Assembly: GCF_003610915.1 (NCBI RefSeq)
Contig: NZ_NSDJ01000001.1
Span: forward strand, 2,542,001-2,606,000
Reading direction: 5' to 3'
Length of the DNA stretch: 64,000 nt
Source: Rahnella variigena
Lineage (GTDB): Bacteria > Pseudomonadota > Gammaproteobacteria > Enterobacterales > Enterobacteriaceae
Shown here piece by piece: positions 36,696 through 45,715 of this stretch (position 1 is its first letter; the number at the start of each line of letters is the position of its first letter). Both the position numbers and the translations under genes were made by a program. The notes beneath the pieces were generated by a model, which was given only the letters and a program-made list of their open reading frames with translations, searched no databases and was not told where the DNA came from.

Positions 36696-38389
36696 GGGGC
36701 TTTCCTTCCTTCATCACGACTTTTTTCATCCTCGCGGCTTTTCTCATCTTCACGGAATACGCCAGCAAACGAGGAGTTGCCAAACGGGCTCAGTACCAGT
36801 CCTTTGATGTCGTAACGGTAAGCCTGAAGCCGCAGGGAAGAGGCCAGCGGCAACACCGGCAGTTGCTGCTCAAGGATTTTTTGCGCCTGCTGATAAAACT
36901 CAATGCGCTGTGAAAGTTGCTGTGACAAAAGCCCCTGACGCAGCAATTCATCAAATTCAGGGTTACACCAGTGAGCATAGTTTGTCTGCGAGTGGATCGC
37001 CGCACAACTGAGCATCGGGCGGAAGAAACTGTCGGGATCGTTACTGTCTGTTGACCAGCCTGTGAGCGTCAAATCGTGGTTCATTTCCATCAGCTTCGCT
37101 TCCTGGAAACGCCCTTCGACCGGCACAATGGTCACTTTAATCCCGACCTGCGCTAAATCGGCCTGGATCAGTTCGGCAGTTTTTAGCGGACTTGGGTTAA
37201 ATGACTGGGACGCAGTCGGTACCCACAAATGCAGATTGAGTTTCTCCTGACCGAGATCTTTCAGTATTTGCTTCGCTTTTTCAGGATTGTATTCCGTGAC
37301 CTGAGCATTGCTGTCATAAGCCCACGACGCACGCGGCAAAATCGATGCGGCGGTTTCTGCCGTGCCGTAATAAATCGACTGCATCAGACGCTGATTATTG
37401 ATAGACAGCGCAACCGCCTGGCGGATACGCGGATCGTTAAGCGGCGCTTTATTGGTATTGAAGGCCAGATACGCGACGTTCATACCCGGACGCAGGGAAA
37501 GACGCAAACGCGGATCTTCACGCAAAATCGACAGCTGGCTGGCCGCAGGATACGCCAGCACATCACATTCGCCGGTCAGTAATTTTGACAAACGTCCGGT
37601 GCCGCCGACGCCCATATCAATCACCACCTGCGACATACGCGGCGTGCCTTTCCAGTATTGCCCGTTACGTGCCAGACGCACGTACTGACCCGTGCGGTAT
37701 TCCCCCAGCTGGAACGGGCCTGTGCCTACCGGCTGGCGATCAATTTCTTCTTCATTACCGGATTTGGTGAGATTCGCCGCATATTCCGCCGAAAGCACCG
37801 GCGCGTAGTGCGTTGCAAGATGCCAGAGGAAAGAAGCGTCAGGATTATTGAGACGAAACTCGACCGTGTAGTCGTCGAGTTTTTTGATGCTTTTCACTGC
37901 GCGGGCAAATTGCAGGCTGTCGAAATACGGATATTCCTCGCCGTTCACCGCGTGATAGTGATTTTTCGGATCCACGATGCGCTGGAAGCTGAATAACACG
38001 TCGTCAGCGTTCATTTTGCGCGACGGCGTAAACCAGCCGGTTTTCTGGAAAGGCACGTCTTTGCGCAAATGGAAACGGTAGGTCGCACCGTCATCCAGCA
38101 CTTCCCAGCTTTGCGCCAGTTCGGGGATCAGGCGATAGGTATACGGGTCAACGTCCAGCAGACGGTCATATAACTGCGCGGCAAGTGTGTCGATAATCAG
38201 CCCGCTGCTGGCTTTTTGCGGGTTAAAGGTATTGACCATGCCATTCACGCAATAGACAAAGCCGCTCTGGCGAATATCTTTCACCGGCGCAGTGACTGCC
38301 GTCGGGCTGGCGTGTGTTGGGGCAGTCTCAGCAAAAACTGCTGTGGACAAGCCGCTCAGTAAAAGCATCCACAAAGTTAGACGACGCAT
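36692..38389 (-). CDS. sapA: Sap periplasmic peptide-binding protein SapA
   Basis: A 565-residue solute-binding protein of the oligopeptide family that captures antimicrobial peptides or haem for SapBCDF. Starting at 38389 ([20 protein letters not shown]) gives a normal signal peptide cleaved after VFA; the longer frame from 38461 would bury it. The family core [18 protein letters not shown] and [19 protein letters not shown] is intact. The C-terminus carries a charged direct repeat, [16 protein letters not shown], making it slightly longer than E. coli SapA (547 aa). First gene of the sap operon; its promoter lies in the gap shared with the divergent zinc-responsive GTPase gene. Confidence 0.95.
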   Translation of the reverse strand: MRRLTLWMLLLSGLSTAVFAETAPTHASPTAVTAPVKDIRQSGFVYCVNGMVNTFNPQKASSGLIIDTLAAQLYDRLLDVDPYTYRLIPELAQSWEVLDDGATYRFHLRKDVPFQKTGWFTPSRKMNADDVLFSFQRIVDPKNHYHAVNGEEYPYFDSLQFARAVKSIKKLDDYTVEFRLNNPDASFLWHLATHYAPVLSAEYAANLTKSGNEEEIDRQPVGTGPFQLGEYRTGQYVRLARNGQYWKGTPRMSQVVIDMGVGGTGRLSKLLTGECDVLAYPAASQLSILREDPRLRLSLRPGMNVAYLAFNTNKAPLNDPRIRQAVALSINNQRLMQSIYYGTAETAASILPRASWAYDSNAQVTEYNPEKAKQILKDLGQEKLNLHLWVPTASQSFNPSPLKTAELIQADLAQVGIKVTIVPVEGRFQEAKLMEMNHDLTLTGWSTDSNDPDSFFRPMLSCAAIHSQTNYAHWCNPEFDELLRQGLLSQQLSQRIEFYQQAQKILEQQLPVLPLASSLRLQAYRYDIKGLVLSPFGNSSFAGVFREDEKSREDEKSRDEGRKAP

Positions 38390-38561
38390 AAAGGCTTCAA
38401 AGTTAAGGTGCAATAGCCTAAGTGTACCGTACTCTGCGAGGTACCCCAATCCATTGAGCAAATCAGCGTGTAGTCCTGCGGCACTTCGCGCAAAAACCGT
38501 TCGTTTTCGACAAAAAAGTGGCGTTGAAAATAAAACCCTTGAATTTGGATTGCCATTGTTA

Positions 38562-38576
38562 TGTTATATTATAACA
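38562..38576. promoter_or_regulatory. Zur box upstream of the COG0523 GTPase
   Basis: TGTTATATTATAACA is a perfect 7-1-7 palindrome matching the core of the enterobacterial Zur operator (GTTATA-N-TATAAC). It is 50 bases before the GTPase start, so the zinc-loaded repressor Zur should switch the gene off. Confidence 0.85.
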
Positions 38577-38626
38577 ATAATCGCAGGCGAAGTATTCCTG
38601 CACTGTCCTTCGAAAAGAGGTTAACG

Positions 38627-39814
38627 ATGTCCTTACTCCCCGTTACCGTGTTGTCCGGCTTTCTCGGCGCCGGTAAAACGACCGTTCTCAACCATATTCT
38701 GAATAACCGCCAGGGATTACGCGTGGCGGTGATCGTCAATGACATGAGCGAGGTGAACATTGACGCCGCGCTGGTGGCCAGTGAAATTACCCTCGACCGC
38801 CAGCAGGAAAAACTGGTGGAAATGAGCAACGGTTGCATCTGCTGCACTCTGCGGGAAGATTTGCTGATTTCCGTGCGTGAGCTGGCGCAGGCCGGACGTT
38901 TTGATTATCTGCTGATTGAATCAAGCGGGATTTCGGAACCGCTGCCGGTGGCAGAAACCTTCACCTTTGAGGATGAAAATGGCGAAAGCCTGTCGCAGTT
39001 TGCGCGCCTCGATACGCTGGTGACCGTAGTGGATGGCGTCAACTTTATGCAGCAATATCAGGAAGCGCGCAGCGTGCAGGAAGCCGGTGAAAGTCTGGGT
39101 GATGACGATACGCGCAGCGTGACGGATTTACTCATCGACCAGATTGAATTCTGTAATGTACTGCTGGTCAGCAAAACCGATCTGCTCGACAGCCAGCAGC
39201 AGCGCGAAGTGATTGCGCTGCTGCGGAGTCTGAACCCCGATGCGCATATCATCCCGATTTGTCCCGGCAGCCTGCCGGTTGATGCCGTGCTGAATACGCA
39301 CCGTTTTGATTTTGCTAAGGCGCAACTTGCGCCGGGATGGCTGAAAGAGCTGCGTGGCGAGCACATACCGGAAACCGAAGAGTACGGCATCAGCAGCTTT
39401 GTCTACACCGCGCGCAGGCCGTTTGATCCGGATAAGTTTTACCGCGTGGTGCATGGCGACTGGGGCGGCGGCACTTTACTGCGGTCGAAAGGTTTCTTCT
39501 GGCTGGCGACGCGTCCGCGTTTTGCCGGGCAATGGAGTCAGGCGGGCGGAATTGCGCGTTATGGTATGGCGGGGATTTTCTGGCGGGCGCTGCCGGAAAG
39601 TGACTGGCCTCAGGACGAGGAGACCCGCGAACATATTATGGAAAAATGGGTGGAGCCGTTCGGCGATATGCGTCAGGAGCTGGTATTTATCGGTCAGCAT
39701 CTGAATAAAGAAGAGATTATACGGCGCCTGGATGCGTGCCTGTTAAGCGAAGAACAGATGGCGGAAGGCATCGAAAGCTGGGTGGCGATGGCCGATCCAT
39801 TCCCAGAATGGTAG
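38627..39814 (+). CDS. Zinc-starvation GTPase of the COG0523/CobW family (ZigA/YciC-like)
   Basis: A 395-residue metallochaperone-type G3E GTPase. Walker A is GFLGAGKTT (11-19), and the metal-binding CxCC motif is NGCICC (Cys70, Cys72, Cys73). The G-domain continues with IESSGISEP and SKTDLL. A CobW C-terminal domain occupies about 270-370. Length and sequence fit the Zur-controlled ZigA/YciC/ZagA subgroup rather than the shorter YjiA (about 318 aa). The start at 38627 is the conserved [11 protein letters not shown]; a frame from 38561 overlaps the Zur box. The likely role is delivery of zinc to key enzymes when zinc is scarce. Divergent from sapA. Confidence 0.9.
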   Translation: MSLLPVTVLSGFLGAGKTTVLNHILNNRQGLRVAVIVNDMSEVNIDAALVASEITLDRQQEKLVEMSNGCICCTLREDLLISVRELAQAGRFDYLLIESSGISEPLPVAETFTFEDENGESLSQFARLDTLVTVVDGVNFMQQYQEARSVQEAGESLGDDDTRSVTDLLIDQIEFCNVLLVSKTDLLDSQQQREVIALLRSLNPDAHIIPICPGSLPVDAVLNTHRFDFAKAQLAPGWLKELRGEHIPETEEYGISSFVYTARRPFDPDKFYRVVHGDWGGGTLLRSKGFFWLATRPRFAGQWSQAGGIARYGMAGIFWRALPESDWPQDEETREHIMEKWVEPFGDMRQELVFIGQHLNKEEIIRRLDACLLSEEQMAEGIESWVAMADPFPEW

Positions 39815-39867
39815 TCCTTAATGACGTTAAGGGTGTTCAATAAGTAGCCATAACGTCATTGTGGTAA

Positions 39868-39882
39868 TGAGAAATATTCTCA
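39868..39882 (+). promoter_or_regulatory. Upstream Fur-like box of ryhB
   Basis: TGAGAAATATTCTCA is a near-perfect palindrome matching 11 of 14 positions of the 7-1-7 Fur motif TGATAAT-N-ATTATCA. It lies just upstream of the predicted ryhB -35 element. Confidence 0.6.
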
Positions 39883-39891
39883 ACAAAGTGC

Positions 39892-39921
39892 TTTACAGAC
39901 GATACTGAGAACCATTATCAT
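39892..39921 (+). promoter_or_regulatory. ryhB promoter with overlapping Fur box
   Basis: Predicted -35 TTTACA (39892-39897) and -10 TATCAT (39916-39921) with an 18-base spacer. The Fur box TGAGAACCATTATCA (39906-39920) matches 12 of 14 motif positions and overlaps the -10, so iron-loaded Fur would block RNA polymerase. Confidence 0.75.
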
Positions 39922-39928
39922 TCTTTTC

Positions 39929-40030
39929 ACCGGACGAGAGGCGACCCGTTAGGGCGCTAATCGCGAGGTACGACATTGCTCACATTGCTTCCAGTATTAC
40001 TTAGCCAGCTCGGGTGCTGGCTTTTTTTTT
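39929..40030 (+). ncRNA. ryhB: Iron-responsive small RNA RyhB
   Basis: The 3' two-thirds matches the RyhB core known in E. coli almost base for base: the pairing segment CGACATTGCTCACATTGCTT begins at 39971 and continues CCAGTATTACTTAGCCAGC. The terminator stem AGCCAGC / GCTGGCT (40003-40022) ends in nine Ts, with one extra loop base relative to E. coli. The 5' part differs but can fold (CCC-GTTA-GGG, and GCGA with TCGC). The 5' end is estimated from the promoter, giving about 100 nt. RyhB acts with Hfq to silence mRNAs of iron-using proteins under iron limitation. It ends 6 bases from the convergent pspF stop. Confidence 0.95.
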
Positions 40031-40035
40031 GCCTG

Positions 40036-41043
40036 TCATTCAGGGACTTCCTGCGCGTTCACCTGTATCCCATGCTTCTTTAACATCCCGCGCAACTGAT
40101 GATACGTCACGTTCAGCAGCTCGGCTGCCTTGCGCTGATTAAACCGCGCCTGCCGTAAAGCCTGTTCAATCAGATTTTTTTCCTGCTCCGTCACCCACTG
40201 TTTGAGATCTAACGGTAACGCCGGCAGATTGTCGTGCTGACGGGTATCTGCGGGCTCCGTAGCAGAAGTGCGCTGTGCAAACGGATTCAGGATAATGTTA
40301 TCGAGCGGAAAATCGCTGGTGCCATGGCGGTACATCGAGCGTTCGACGACGTTTTTCAGCTCGCGGATATTGCCCGGCCAGCGGTAGGCCATCAGCGTCT
40401 CACGCGCATATTCCGTAAACCCGGGGAATAAAGGCAGCGAAAGTTCCCGGCACATTTGAATGGCGAAATGTTCCGCCAGCAACATGATGTCCTGCTGACG
40501 TTCGCGCAGCGGCGGCAACTGCACCACATCAAATGCCAGCCGGTCGAGCAGGTCGGCGCGGAACTTACCTTCTGCCGCCAGTTGCGGTAAATCATCGTTA
40601 GTTGCGCACACCAGACGCACATCCACCTGCAACGGCTGGCTGCCGCCGACGCGCTCCAGATGGCCGTATTCAATCACGCGCAGCAGTTTTTCCTGCACCA
40701 GCATTGGCGCGGTCGCCAGTTCATCGAGAAATAACGTGCCGCCGTCCGCACGTTCAAACCGCCCGAGGTGGCGTTTCTGCGCGCCGGTAAATGCGCCCGC
40801 TTCGTGGCCGAACAGCTCGGAATCGAGCAGGTTTTCATTGAGCGCCGCACAGTTGAGCGAAATAAACGGCCCCTGCCAGCGGGGCGACAGATAATGCAGA
40901 CGGTGCGCGATCAGTTCTTTACCACTGCCGCGTTCGCCGGTGACCAGCACCGGCTTGTTCAGCTTCGCCAGTTGTGAGACCTGTTCCAGCACTTCAATAA
41001 AGGCGTTGGCTTCGCCGAGCAAATTGTCTGTGTTATCCGTCAT
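40036..41043 (-). CDS. pspF: Phage shock protein operon activator PspF
   Basis: A 335-residue bacterial enhancer-binding protein that activates sigma-54 RNA polymerase at pspA. It has no receiver domain; PspA inhibits it directly. The AAA+ domain (about 8-240) has Walker A GERGSGKE, the sigma-54 contact loop GAFTGA and Walker B GGTLFLDE. The C-terminal Fis-like helix-turn-helix is NQRKAAELLNVTYHQLRGML. It is divergent from pspA across a 233-base control region, as in E. coli. The minus-strand transcript would run antisense into ryhB unless stopped. Confidence 0.97.
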   Translation of the reverse strand: MTDNTDNLLGEANAFIEVLEQVSQLAKLNKPVLVTGERGSGKELIAHRLHYLSPRWQGPFISLNCAALNENLLDSELFGHEAGAFTGAQKRHLGRFERADGGTLFLDELATAPMLVQEKLLRVIEYGHLERVGGSQPLQVDVRLVCATNDDLPQLAAEGKFRADLLDRLAFDVVQLPPLRERQQDIMLLAEHFAIQMCRELSLPLFPGFTEYARETLMAYRWPGNIRELKNVVERSMYRHGTSDFPLDNIILNPFAQRTSATEPADTRQHDNLPALPLDLKQWVTEQEKNLIEQALRQARFNQRKAAELLNVTYHQLRGMLKKHGIQVNAQEVPE

Positions 41044-41068
41044 TTGGCATTCCTTGTGTGGTGAAACA

Positions 41069-41083
41069 CACTAACTCTTAGTG
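41069..41083. promoter_or_regulatory. PspF upstream activating site
   Basis: CACTAA-CTC-TTAGTG is a perfect 6-3-6 inverted repeat resembling the TAGTG/CACTA-type PspF binding sites upstream of E. coli pspA. It also lies 26 bases before pspF, allowing autorepression. It is about 85 bases upstream of the sigma-54 promoter. Confidence 0.7.
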
Positions 41084-41165
41084 AAAATAATCATCTCTAA
41101 AAACAAGCATAGCAGAGACGCAATTAAAAAATTCAATTTATTCAGAGAGATAATGTTTTTAAAAA

Positions 41166-41182
41166 GTTGGCACGGATCCTGA
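41166..41182 (+). promoter_or_regulatory. Sigma-54 promoter of pspA
   Basis: TTGGCACG-GATC-CTGAT. The -24 element TTGGCACG is perfect. The -12 element has G but not GC (CTGAT); E. coli pspA also has a non-canonical -12. It is followed by a leader of about 83 bases before pspA. Confidence 0.8.
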
Positions 41183-41276
41183 TATAGGTTTATCGCCGCA
41201 GTTGAAAAGTTTTCTGCGGATTTGACCGGTAATCATTTGGCCGGAAACCAAACAGAAACAAAGAGGAATTTCGATT

Positions 41277-41948
41277 ATGGGTATTTTTTCTCGCTTCGCT
41301 GACATCATTAACGCCAACATCAACACTTTGCTGGATAAAGCTGAAGATCCGCAAAAACTGGTTCGTCTGATGATTCAGGAAATGGAAGACACGCTGGTGG
41401 AACTGCGTTCGACCTCCGCCCGTGCGCTGGCAGAAAAGAAACAGCTGATCCGTCGTATCGATCAGGGTGAAGCCCAGCAAAATGAATGGCAGGACAAAGC
41501 CGAACTGGCGCTGCGCAAAGATAAAGACGATCTTGCCCGTGCGGCGCTGATTGAAAAGCAAAAACTGTCCGAGCTGGTGACTACGCTGAAAAACGAAGTG
41601 ACTGTCGTAGAAGAAACGCTGGATCGTATGAAGTCAGAAATTGGCGAGCTGGAAAGCAAACTGACCGAAACCCGTGCGCGTCAGCAGGCGCTGACCTTAC
41701 GTCATCAGGCTGCGGCCTCTTCACGTGACGTTCGTCGTCAGCTCGACAGCGGTAAAATTGATGAAGCGATGGCGCGTTTTGAGCAGTTCGAACGCCGCAT
41801 CGACCATATGGAAGCGGAAGCTGAAAGCGTCAGCATTGGCAAAAAGAAATCGCTGGATCAGCAATTTGCTGAACTGAAAGCTGACGATGAAATTAGCGCA
41901 CAGATTGCTGCCCTGAAAGCTAAAATGAACGGCAACCAGGACGCATAA
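41277..41948 (+). CDS. pspA: Phage shock protein A (PspA/IM30 family)
   Basis: A 223-residue, almost wholly alpha-helical, coiled-coil protein. Under membrane stress it assembles on the inner face of the cytoplasmic membrane and preserves the proton-motive force. When not engaged it binds and inhibits PspF. The N-terminal amphipathic helix ([20 protein letters not shown]) and the block [20 protein letters not shown] are conserved. It is the first gene of pspABCD; AAAGAGGAA precedes the ATG. The perfect hairpin after it may raise PspA over the downstream products. Confidence 0.98.
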   Translation: MGIFSRFADIINANINTLLDKAEDPQKLVRLMIQEMEDTLVELRSTSARALAEKKQLIRRIDQGEAQQNEWQDKAELALRKDKDDLARAALIEKQKLSELVTTLKNEVTVVEETLDRMKSEIGELESKLTETRARQQALTLRHQAAASSRDVRRQLDSGKIDEAMARFEQFERRIDHMEAEAESVSIGKKKSLDQQFAELKADDEISAQIAALKAKMNGNQDA

Positions 41949-41960
41949 TGTTTGCCATTA

Positions 41961-41984
41961 AACCTGCCTGTTCGCAGGCAGGTT
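41961..41984 (+). terminator. pspA-pspB intergenic hairpin with UUCG loop
   Basis: Perfect 10-bp stem AACCTGCCTG / CAGGCAGGTT closing a TTCG tetraloop. It has no T-run, so it is more likely a partial attenuator or mRNA 3'-end protector than a full terminator, since pspBCD depend on read-through. Confidence 0.7.
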
Positions 41985-42037
41985 GTTGCAGGATAAACGC
42001 CGTAACCGGTAATAAAAAAGACTCATAAGGAGAGACA

Positions 42038-42265
42038 ATGAGCTTCCTGTTTTTAGCTATTCCGCTGACCATTTTTGTTTTATTCGTGGCGCCCGTCTGG
42101 TTGTGGCTTCACTACAGCAATCGCCAGCAAAATGGCAGTCAGCTTAGTCAGCATGAGATGCAAAATCTCACCAGTCTGACCCATGAAGCGCAACGTATGC
42201 GCGAACGTATTCAGGCGCTGGAAGAAATTCTCGACGCCGAACATCCGGGCTGGAGGCAATCATAA
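42038..42265 (+). CDS. pspB: Phage shock protein B
   Basis: A 75-residue inner-membrane protein with one N-terminal helix (about residues 3-24, FLFLAIPLTIFVLFVAPVWL) and a cytosolic coiled coil (about 38-68). It works with PspC to sense membrane stress and draw PspA away from PspF. AAGGAGAGA precedes the ATG. The stop overlaps the pspC start by one base. Confidence 0.97.
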   Translation: MSFLFLAIPLTIFVLFVAPVWLWLHYSNRQQNGSQLSQHEMQNLTSLTHEAQRMRERIQALEEILDAEHPGWRQS

Positions 42266-42624
42266 TGGCGACCCGTCTGTCTGAGAAAAAACTCTATCGC
42301 GTGCCGGAAGAGGGCGTGATTAAAGGCGTACTGGCCGGGCTGGCGCACTATCTGGGCGTGCCGGTAAAACTGCTGCGAATCATGGCCGTGCTGTCGATTT
42401 TCTTCGGTTTATTCATGTTCACCGTCGTGGCGTACATTATTCTCAGCTACGTGCTGGATCCGGTACCGGCCAGCGAATATGAAGATGAAAATGCACCCTC
42501 GCCGCGTAACTTGCTGGAAGAAGCTGACCGCGAACTGAAGGCCAGCGAACAGCGTTTACGTCAGGTAGAGCGCTACGTCACCTCGGAAACTTTTGGCGTA
42601 CGCAGCCGGTTCCGTCAGCTTTAA
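42265..42624 (+). CDS. pspC: Phage shock protein C
   Basis: A 119-residue inner-membrane stress sensor. The PspC domain (about 8-70) has the amphipathic segment KLYRVPEEGVIKGVLAGLAH and the transmembrane helix near LLRIMAVLSIFFGLFMFTVV. The C-terminal part forms a leucine-zipper-like helix (about 85-112). It is translationally coupled to pspB by TAATG. Confidence 0.97.
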   Translation: MATRLSEKKLYRVPEEGVIKGVLAGLAHYLGVPVKLLRIMAVLSIFFGLFMFTVVAYIILSYVLDPVPASEYEDENAPSPRNLLEEADRELKASEQRLRQVERYVTSETFGVRSRFRQL

Positions 42625-42665
42625 TTCTTTACCTGCAATTCTTATCAACCACTTTGCCTCTGGCT

Positions 42666-42683
42666 GCCGGACGTTGCTCCGGC
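42666..42683 (+). repeat. Hairpin between pspC and pspD
   Basis: GCCGGA / TCCGGC around a 6-base loop in the 97-base pspC-pspD gap. No T-run follows. It could tune expression of pspD and the ycjXF genes. Confidence 0.45.
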
Positions 42684-42721
42684 TGCTATTTTCTTTCTCA
42701 CCTCCCGCTTAAGGAATCTTT

Positions 42722-42967
42722 ATGACCCGTTACCTGAATTCCTCGCTGCCGGGTAAGCGCAGCCTGTTTTCGAAAATACTGAACATCGCGTTGACGCTGG
42801 CGCTCACTTTCGGTCCTGCCGGACTGGCAGCACGCGTGCTGGGCGTGGTGGGAAAAGGGCCACTTCGGTATGTTTTAGCACTATTATTAGAACCGTTATT
42901 CAAACGTATTCTTACCGCGCTGTTTGGGCGCTACGCCAGGGAGAGCAATGAAAAGACTACAAGATGA
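42722..42967 (+). CDS. pspD: Phage shock protein D
   Basis: An 81-residue small membrane protein of unknown exact role in the psp operon. The hydrophobic stretch NIALTLALTFGPAGLAARVLG, which contains the GPAG core also seen in E. coli PspD, is followed by a second apolar helix and a basic C-terminus. TAAGGAAT lies before the ATG. It overlaps the ycjX start by 20 bases. In E. coli pspE follows; here it is missing. Confidence 0.9.
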   Translation: MTRYLNSSLPGKRSLFSKILNIALTLALTFGPAGLAARVLGVVGKGPLRYVLALLLEPLFKRILTALFGRYARESNEKTTR

Positions 42968-44345
42968 GTTTAATTCACTGATCAATCGCGGCATGGACAG
43001 GCATCTGCGGCTGGCCGTCACCGGTTTAAGCCGCAGCGGAAAAACCGCTTTCATCACCGCCTTCGTTAACCAGCTTTTACATATGCACAGCGGCGCACGT
43101 TTACCGCTGTTTTCGGCTGCCCGTGAGGAACGTCTGCTCGGCGTGAAGCGCGTTCCCCAGCGTGATCTGGGCGTGTCGCGCTTTGCCTATGATGAAGGGC
43201 TTGCGTCGCTTTATGGCACGCCACCCGCGTGGCCAACGCCAACCCGTGGTGTCAGCGAAATTCGCCTGGCATTGCGTTACCGTTCCAACGATTCCCTGCT
43301 GCGTCACTTCAAAGATACCTCCACGTTGTATCTGGAGATTGTGGATTATCCCGGTGAATGGCTGCTGGATTTGCCGATGCTGGAACAAAACTATCTCGAC
43401 TGGTCACGCCAGATGGCGGGGCTTTTGCAGGGTGATCGTGCAGAATGGGCGAAGCCGTGGCTGACGCTGTGCGAACAATGCGATCCGCTGGCACCGGCGG
43501 ATGAAAATCTGCTGGGCATGATTTCACAGGCCTACACCGATTATCTGGTGCGCTGCAAAACCGAAGGTTTGCACTTTATCCAGCCGGGACGTTTTGTTCT
43601 GCCGGGAGATATGGCCGGTGCGCCCGCGCTGCAATTCTTCCCGTGGCCGGAGCTAAACCGCTATTCCGATGCGCAACTGGCGCAGGCGGATAAAACCAGC
43701 AATCTCGGTATGCTGCGTGCGCGTTTCGACTATTACTGCCAGCACATCGTGAAGGGTTTTTACAAAGATCACTTTGTGAAATTTGACCGCCAGATTGTGC
43801 TGGTGGATTGTCTGCAACCGCTCAACAGCGGTCCGCAGGCTTTCAACGATATGCGCCTCGCGCTGACGCAACTGATGCAAAGTTTCCATTACGGCAAACG
43901 CACGTTGTTCCGCCGTTTGTTTAATCCGTGCATCGACAAACTGATGTTTGCCGCCACTAAAGCCGACCACATCACCGGCGATCAGCACGCCAGTCTGGTG
44001 TCTCTGTTGCAGCAACTGGTGCAGGAAGCCTGGCAGAACGCCGCTTTCGAAGGCATCAGCATGGACTGCGCCGGTCTGGCGTCGGTTCAGGCGACGGAAA
44101 CTGGCATGGTGGAATATCAGGGGCAAAGCTTGCCCGCGCTGAAAGGCCACCGGTTGCAGGATGGCGCGCCGCTGACGGTGTTCCCCGGCGAGGTGCCTGC
44201 GCGTCTGCCGGGACATGCGTTCTGGCAAAAACAGGGATTCCATTTTGACGAATTTCGTCCGCGTGAAATGAGCGTGGATACGCCGTTGTCGCACATCCGT
44301 CTGGACGCGGTGATGGAGTTTTTACTGGGAGATAAAATGCGATGA
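42948..44345 (+). CDS. ycjX: YcjX-family GTPase-like protein (DUF463)
   Basis: A 465-residue P-loop protein, the exact E. coli YcjX length when started at [15 protein letters not shown] (42948), behind AGGGAGAG inside the end of pspD. Walker A is [10 protein letters not shown]. The block [18 protein letters not shown] contains the switch/Walker B-like DYPG, and FAATKAD resembles a G4 motif. The family is co-regulated with psp and heat shock; its biochemical role is not established. It is coupled to ycjF by a 4-base ATGA overlap. Confidence 0.95.
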   Translation: MKRLQDEFNSLINRGMDRHLRLAVTGLSRSGKTAFITAFVNQLLHMHSGARLPLFSAAREERLLGVKRVPQRDLGVSRFAYDEGLASLYGTPPAWPTPTRGVSEIRLALRYRSNDSLLRHFKDTSTLYLEIVDYPGEWLLDLPMLEQNYLDWSRQMAGLLQGDRAEWAKPWLTLCEQCDPLAPADENLLGMISQAYTDYLVRCKTEGLHFIQPGRFVLPGDMAGAPALQFFPWPELNRYSDAQLAQADKTSNLGMLRARFDYYCQHIVKGFYKDHFVKFDRQIVLVDCLQPLNSGPQAFNDMRLALTQLMQSFHYGKRTLFRRLFNPCIDKLMFAATKADHITGDQHASLVSLLQQLVQEAWQNAAFEGISMDCAGLASVQATETGMVEYQGQSLPALKGHRLQDGAPLTVFPGEVPARLPGHAFWQKQGFHFDEFRPREMSVDTPLSHIRLDAVMEFLLGDKMR

Positions 44346-45409
44346 GCGAACCAATAAGACCGCGTATCGATTTTGAAACGGAATTAAAAGCCCCGGCCGA
44401 TCCGGTAATCAAACCGGCACTGGCGTTTGACGAACAGATTTCAGAACGTTTTATTCCGGTCACTGCTGAAACCGACGAACAGCAGGAAGAAGGCGAAGCC
44501 GAAGCGGTGCTTAACCGTGCGCTGAAACCGCGCCGCAGTTTGTGGGGTAAAATTGTGCGGTTGGGCGTGGCGGTGCTGGGGATCAGCGTGGTCGCGCAGG
44601 GCGTGCAATGGGTTCACGAGGCGTGGATCCAGCAGGACTGGGTGGCACTCGGCGCATGCACGGCGGTCGGGCTGATTATCCTCGCCGGTGTCGGTTCGGT
44701 GGCTACCGAATGGCGGCGCTTGTACCGCCTGCGTCAGCGCGCCGATGAGCGTGATGAGGCACGTGAATTAATGCACAGTCATGGTTTAGGGCAGGGGCGC
44801 GCATTTTGCGAAAAACTGGCAGCGCAGGCCGGACTGGATAACAGCCATCCGGCGTTACAACGCTGGAAGGCGTCATTGCACGAAACGCAGAATGACCGTG
44901 AGGTGGTCGAGCTTTACGCGCGATTAGTTCAGCCGGTGCTCGACGCACAGGCACGGCGTGAAATCAGCCATTCGGCAGCCGAATCGGCGCTGATGATCGC
45001 CGTCAGCCCGCTGGCGCTGGTGGATATGGCCTTTATCGCCTGGCGCAATCTGCGTCTGGTCAACCGCATCGCCGTGCTGTACGGCATTGAACTGGGTTAT
45101 TACAGCCGCATCCGTTTGTTCCGCCTGGTGCTGCTGAATATGGCATTTGCCGGCGCGTCCGAGCTGGTGCGTGAAGTCGGTATGGACTGGATGTCGCAGG
45201 ATCTGGCGGCGCGTCTTTCAGCCCGTGCGGCACAAGGTATTGGTGCCGGATTGCTGACTGCCCGTCTGGGTATCAAAACCATGGAACTCTGCCGTCCATT
45301 ACCCTGGCTGGATGGCGATAAGCCAAAACTGGGTGATTTTCGCCGTGAGCTTATCGGCAAGTTGAAAAACAGCATGGTGAAGAGCGATAAAACGAAAGCG
45401 GGTGTTTGA
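44342..45409 (+). CDS. ycjF: YcjF membrane protein (UPF0283, DUF697)
   Basis: A 355-residue inner-membrane protein. Two transmembrane helices lie at about residues 68-90 and 100-122 ([17 protein letters not shown]). A long C-terminal DUF697-like region follows, with hydrophobic segments near 215-270. The N-terminus is acidic and soluble. It ends the psp-associated transcript, with a bidirectional terminator after it. Function is unknown. Its conserved coupling with ycjX and psp suggests a role in membrane stress. Confidence 0.94.
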   Translation: MSEPIRPRIDFETELKAPADPVIKPALAFDEQISERFIPVTAETDEQQEEGEAEAVLNRALKPRRSLWGKIVRLGVAVLGISVVAQGVQWVHEAWIQQDWVALGACTAVGLIILAGVGSVATEWRRLYRLRQRADERDEARELMHSHGLGQGRAFCEKLAAQAGLDNSHPALQRWKASLHETQNDREVVELYARLVQPVLDAQARREISHSAAESALMIAVSPLALVDMAFIAWRNLRLVNRIAVLYGIELGYYSRIRLFRLVLLNMAFAGASELVREVGMDWMSQDLAARLSARAAQGIGAGLLTARLGIKTMELCRPLPWLDGDKPKLGDFRRELIGKLKNSMVKSDKTKAGV

Positions 45410-45432
45410 TTCTCACTGATATTTTCCAATGA

Positions 45433-45465
45433 TAAAAAAAGCCCCCGCGTGAGCAGGGGCTTGTA
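45433..45465. terminator. Bidirectional terminator between ycjF and the microcin-like gene
   Basis: AAGCCCC (45439-45445, in AAAAAAGCCCCC) pairs with GGGGCTT (45456-45462). On the minus strand TTTTTTT follows, so it strongly ends the microcin-like transcript. It can also stop ycjF. Confidence 0.88.
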
Positions 45466-45523
45466 TTACTCTGACTGAGTTGCTTATAAAACCACTTTCT
45501 TTAAAGCGAAAGCTATTTATAAA

Positions 45524-45715
45524 CTAGGTTGTCAGATAGTTCTGTGCTTTAGCAAGACCATCGGAAATTTGTGTATACGCTTTGTTCACCGCATTACTGG
45601 TGTCACTTACCGCGTCCTGACCAAAGTTTGATAGGCGATCGGCAACTTTATTCACATCTTCCGACCAACCTGCACCATTAACCATTTCAATATCATGTTC
45701 TGTTAATTGTTTCAT
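45524..45715 (-). CDS. Class II microcin/bacteriocin-like precursor with GA-type double-glycine leader
   Basis: A 63-residue precursor. The first 15 residues, MKQLTEHDIEMVNGA, fit the class II microcin leader pattern (M-[RK]-x-L-x(4)-[EI]-x-x-V-x-G-[GA]) seen in microcins V, L and N. Cleavage after Ala15 would release a 48-residue peptide starting GWSEDVNKVADRL. It has no Cys, ends NYLTT, is rich in Asn, Asp, Ser and Ala, and is slightly acidic (6 acidic, 4 basic). AAGGAAGG precedes the ATG by about 6 bases. It is divergent from a CvaA/CvaB-type exporter, the expected processing machinery. No family match is recognised and the activity (toxin or signal) is unknown. Confidence 0.8.
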   Translation of the reverse strand: MKQLTEHDIEMVNGAGWSEDVNKVADRLSNFGQDAVSDTSNAVNKAYTQISDGLAKAQNYLTT

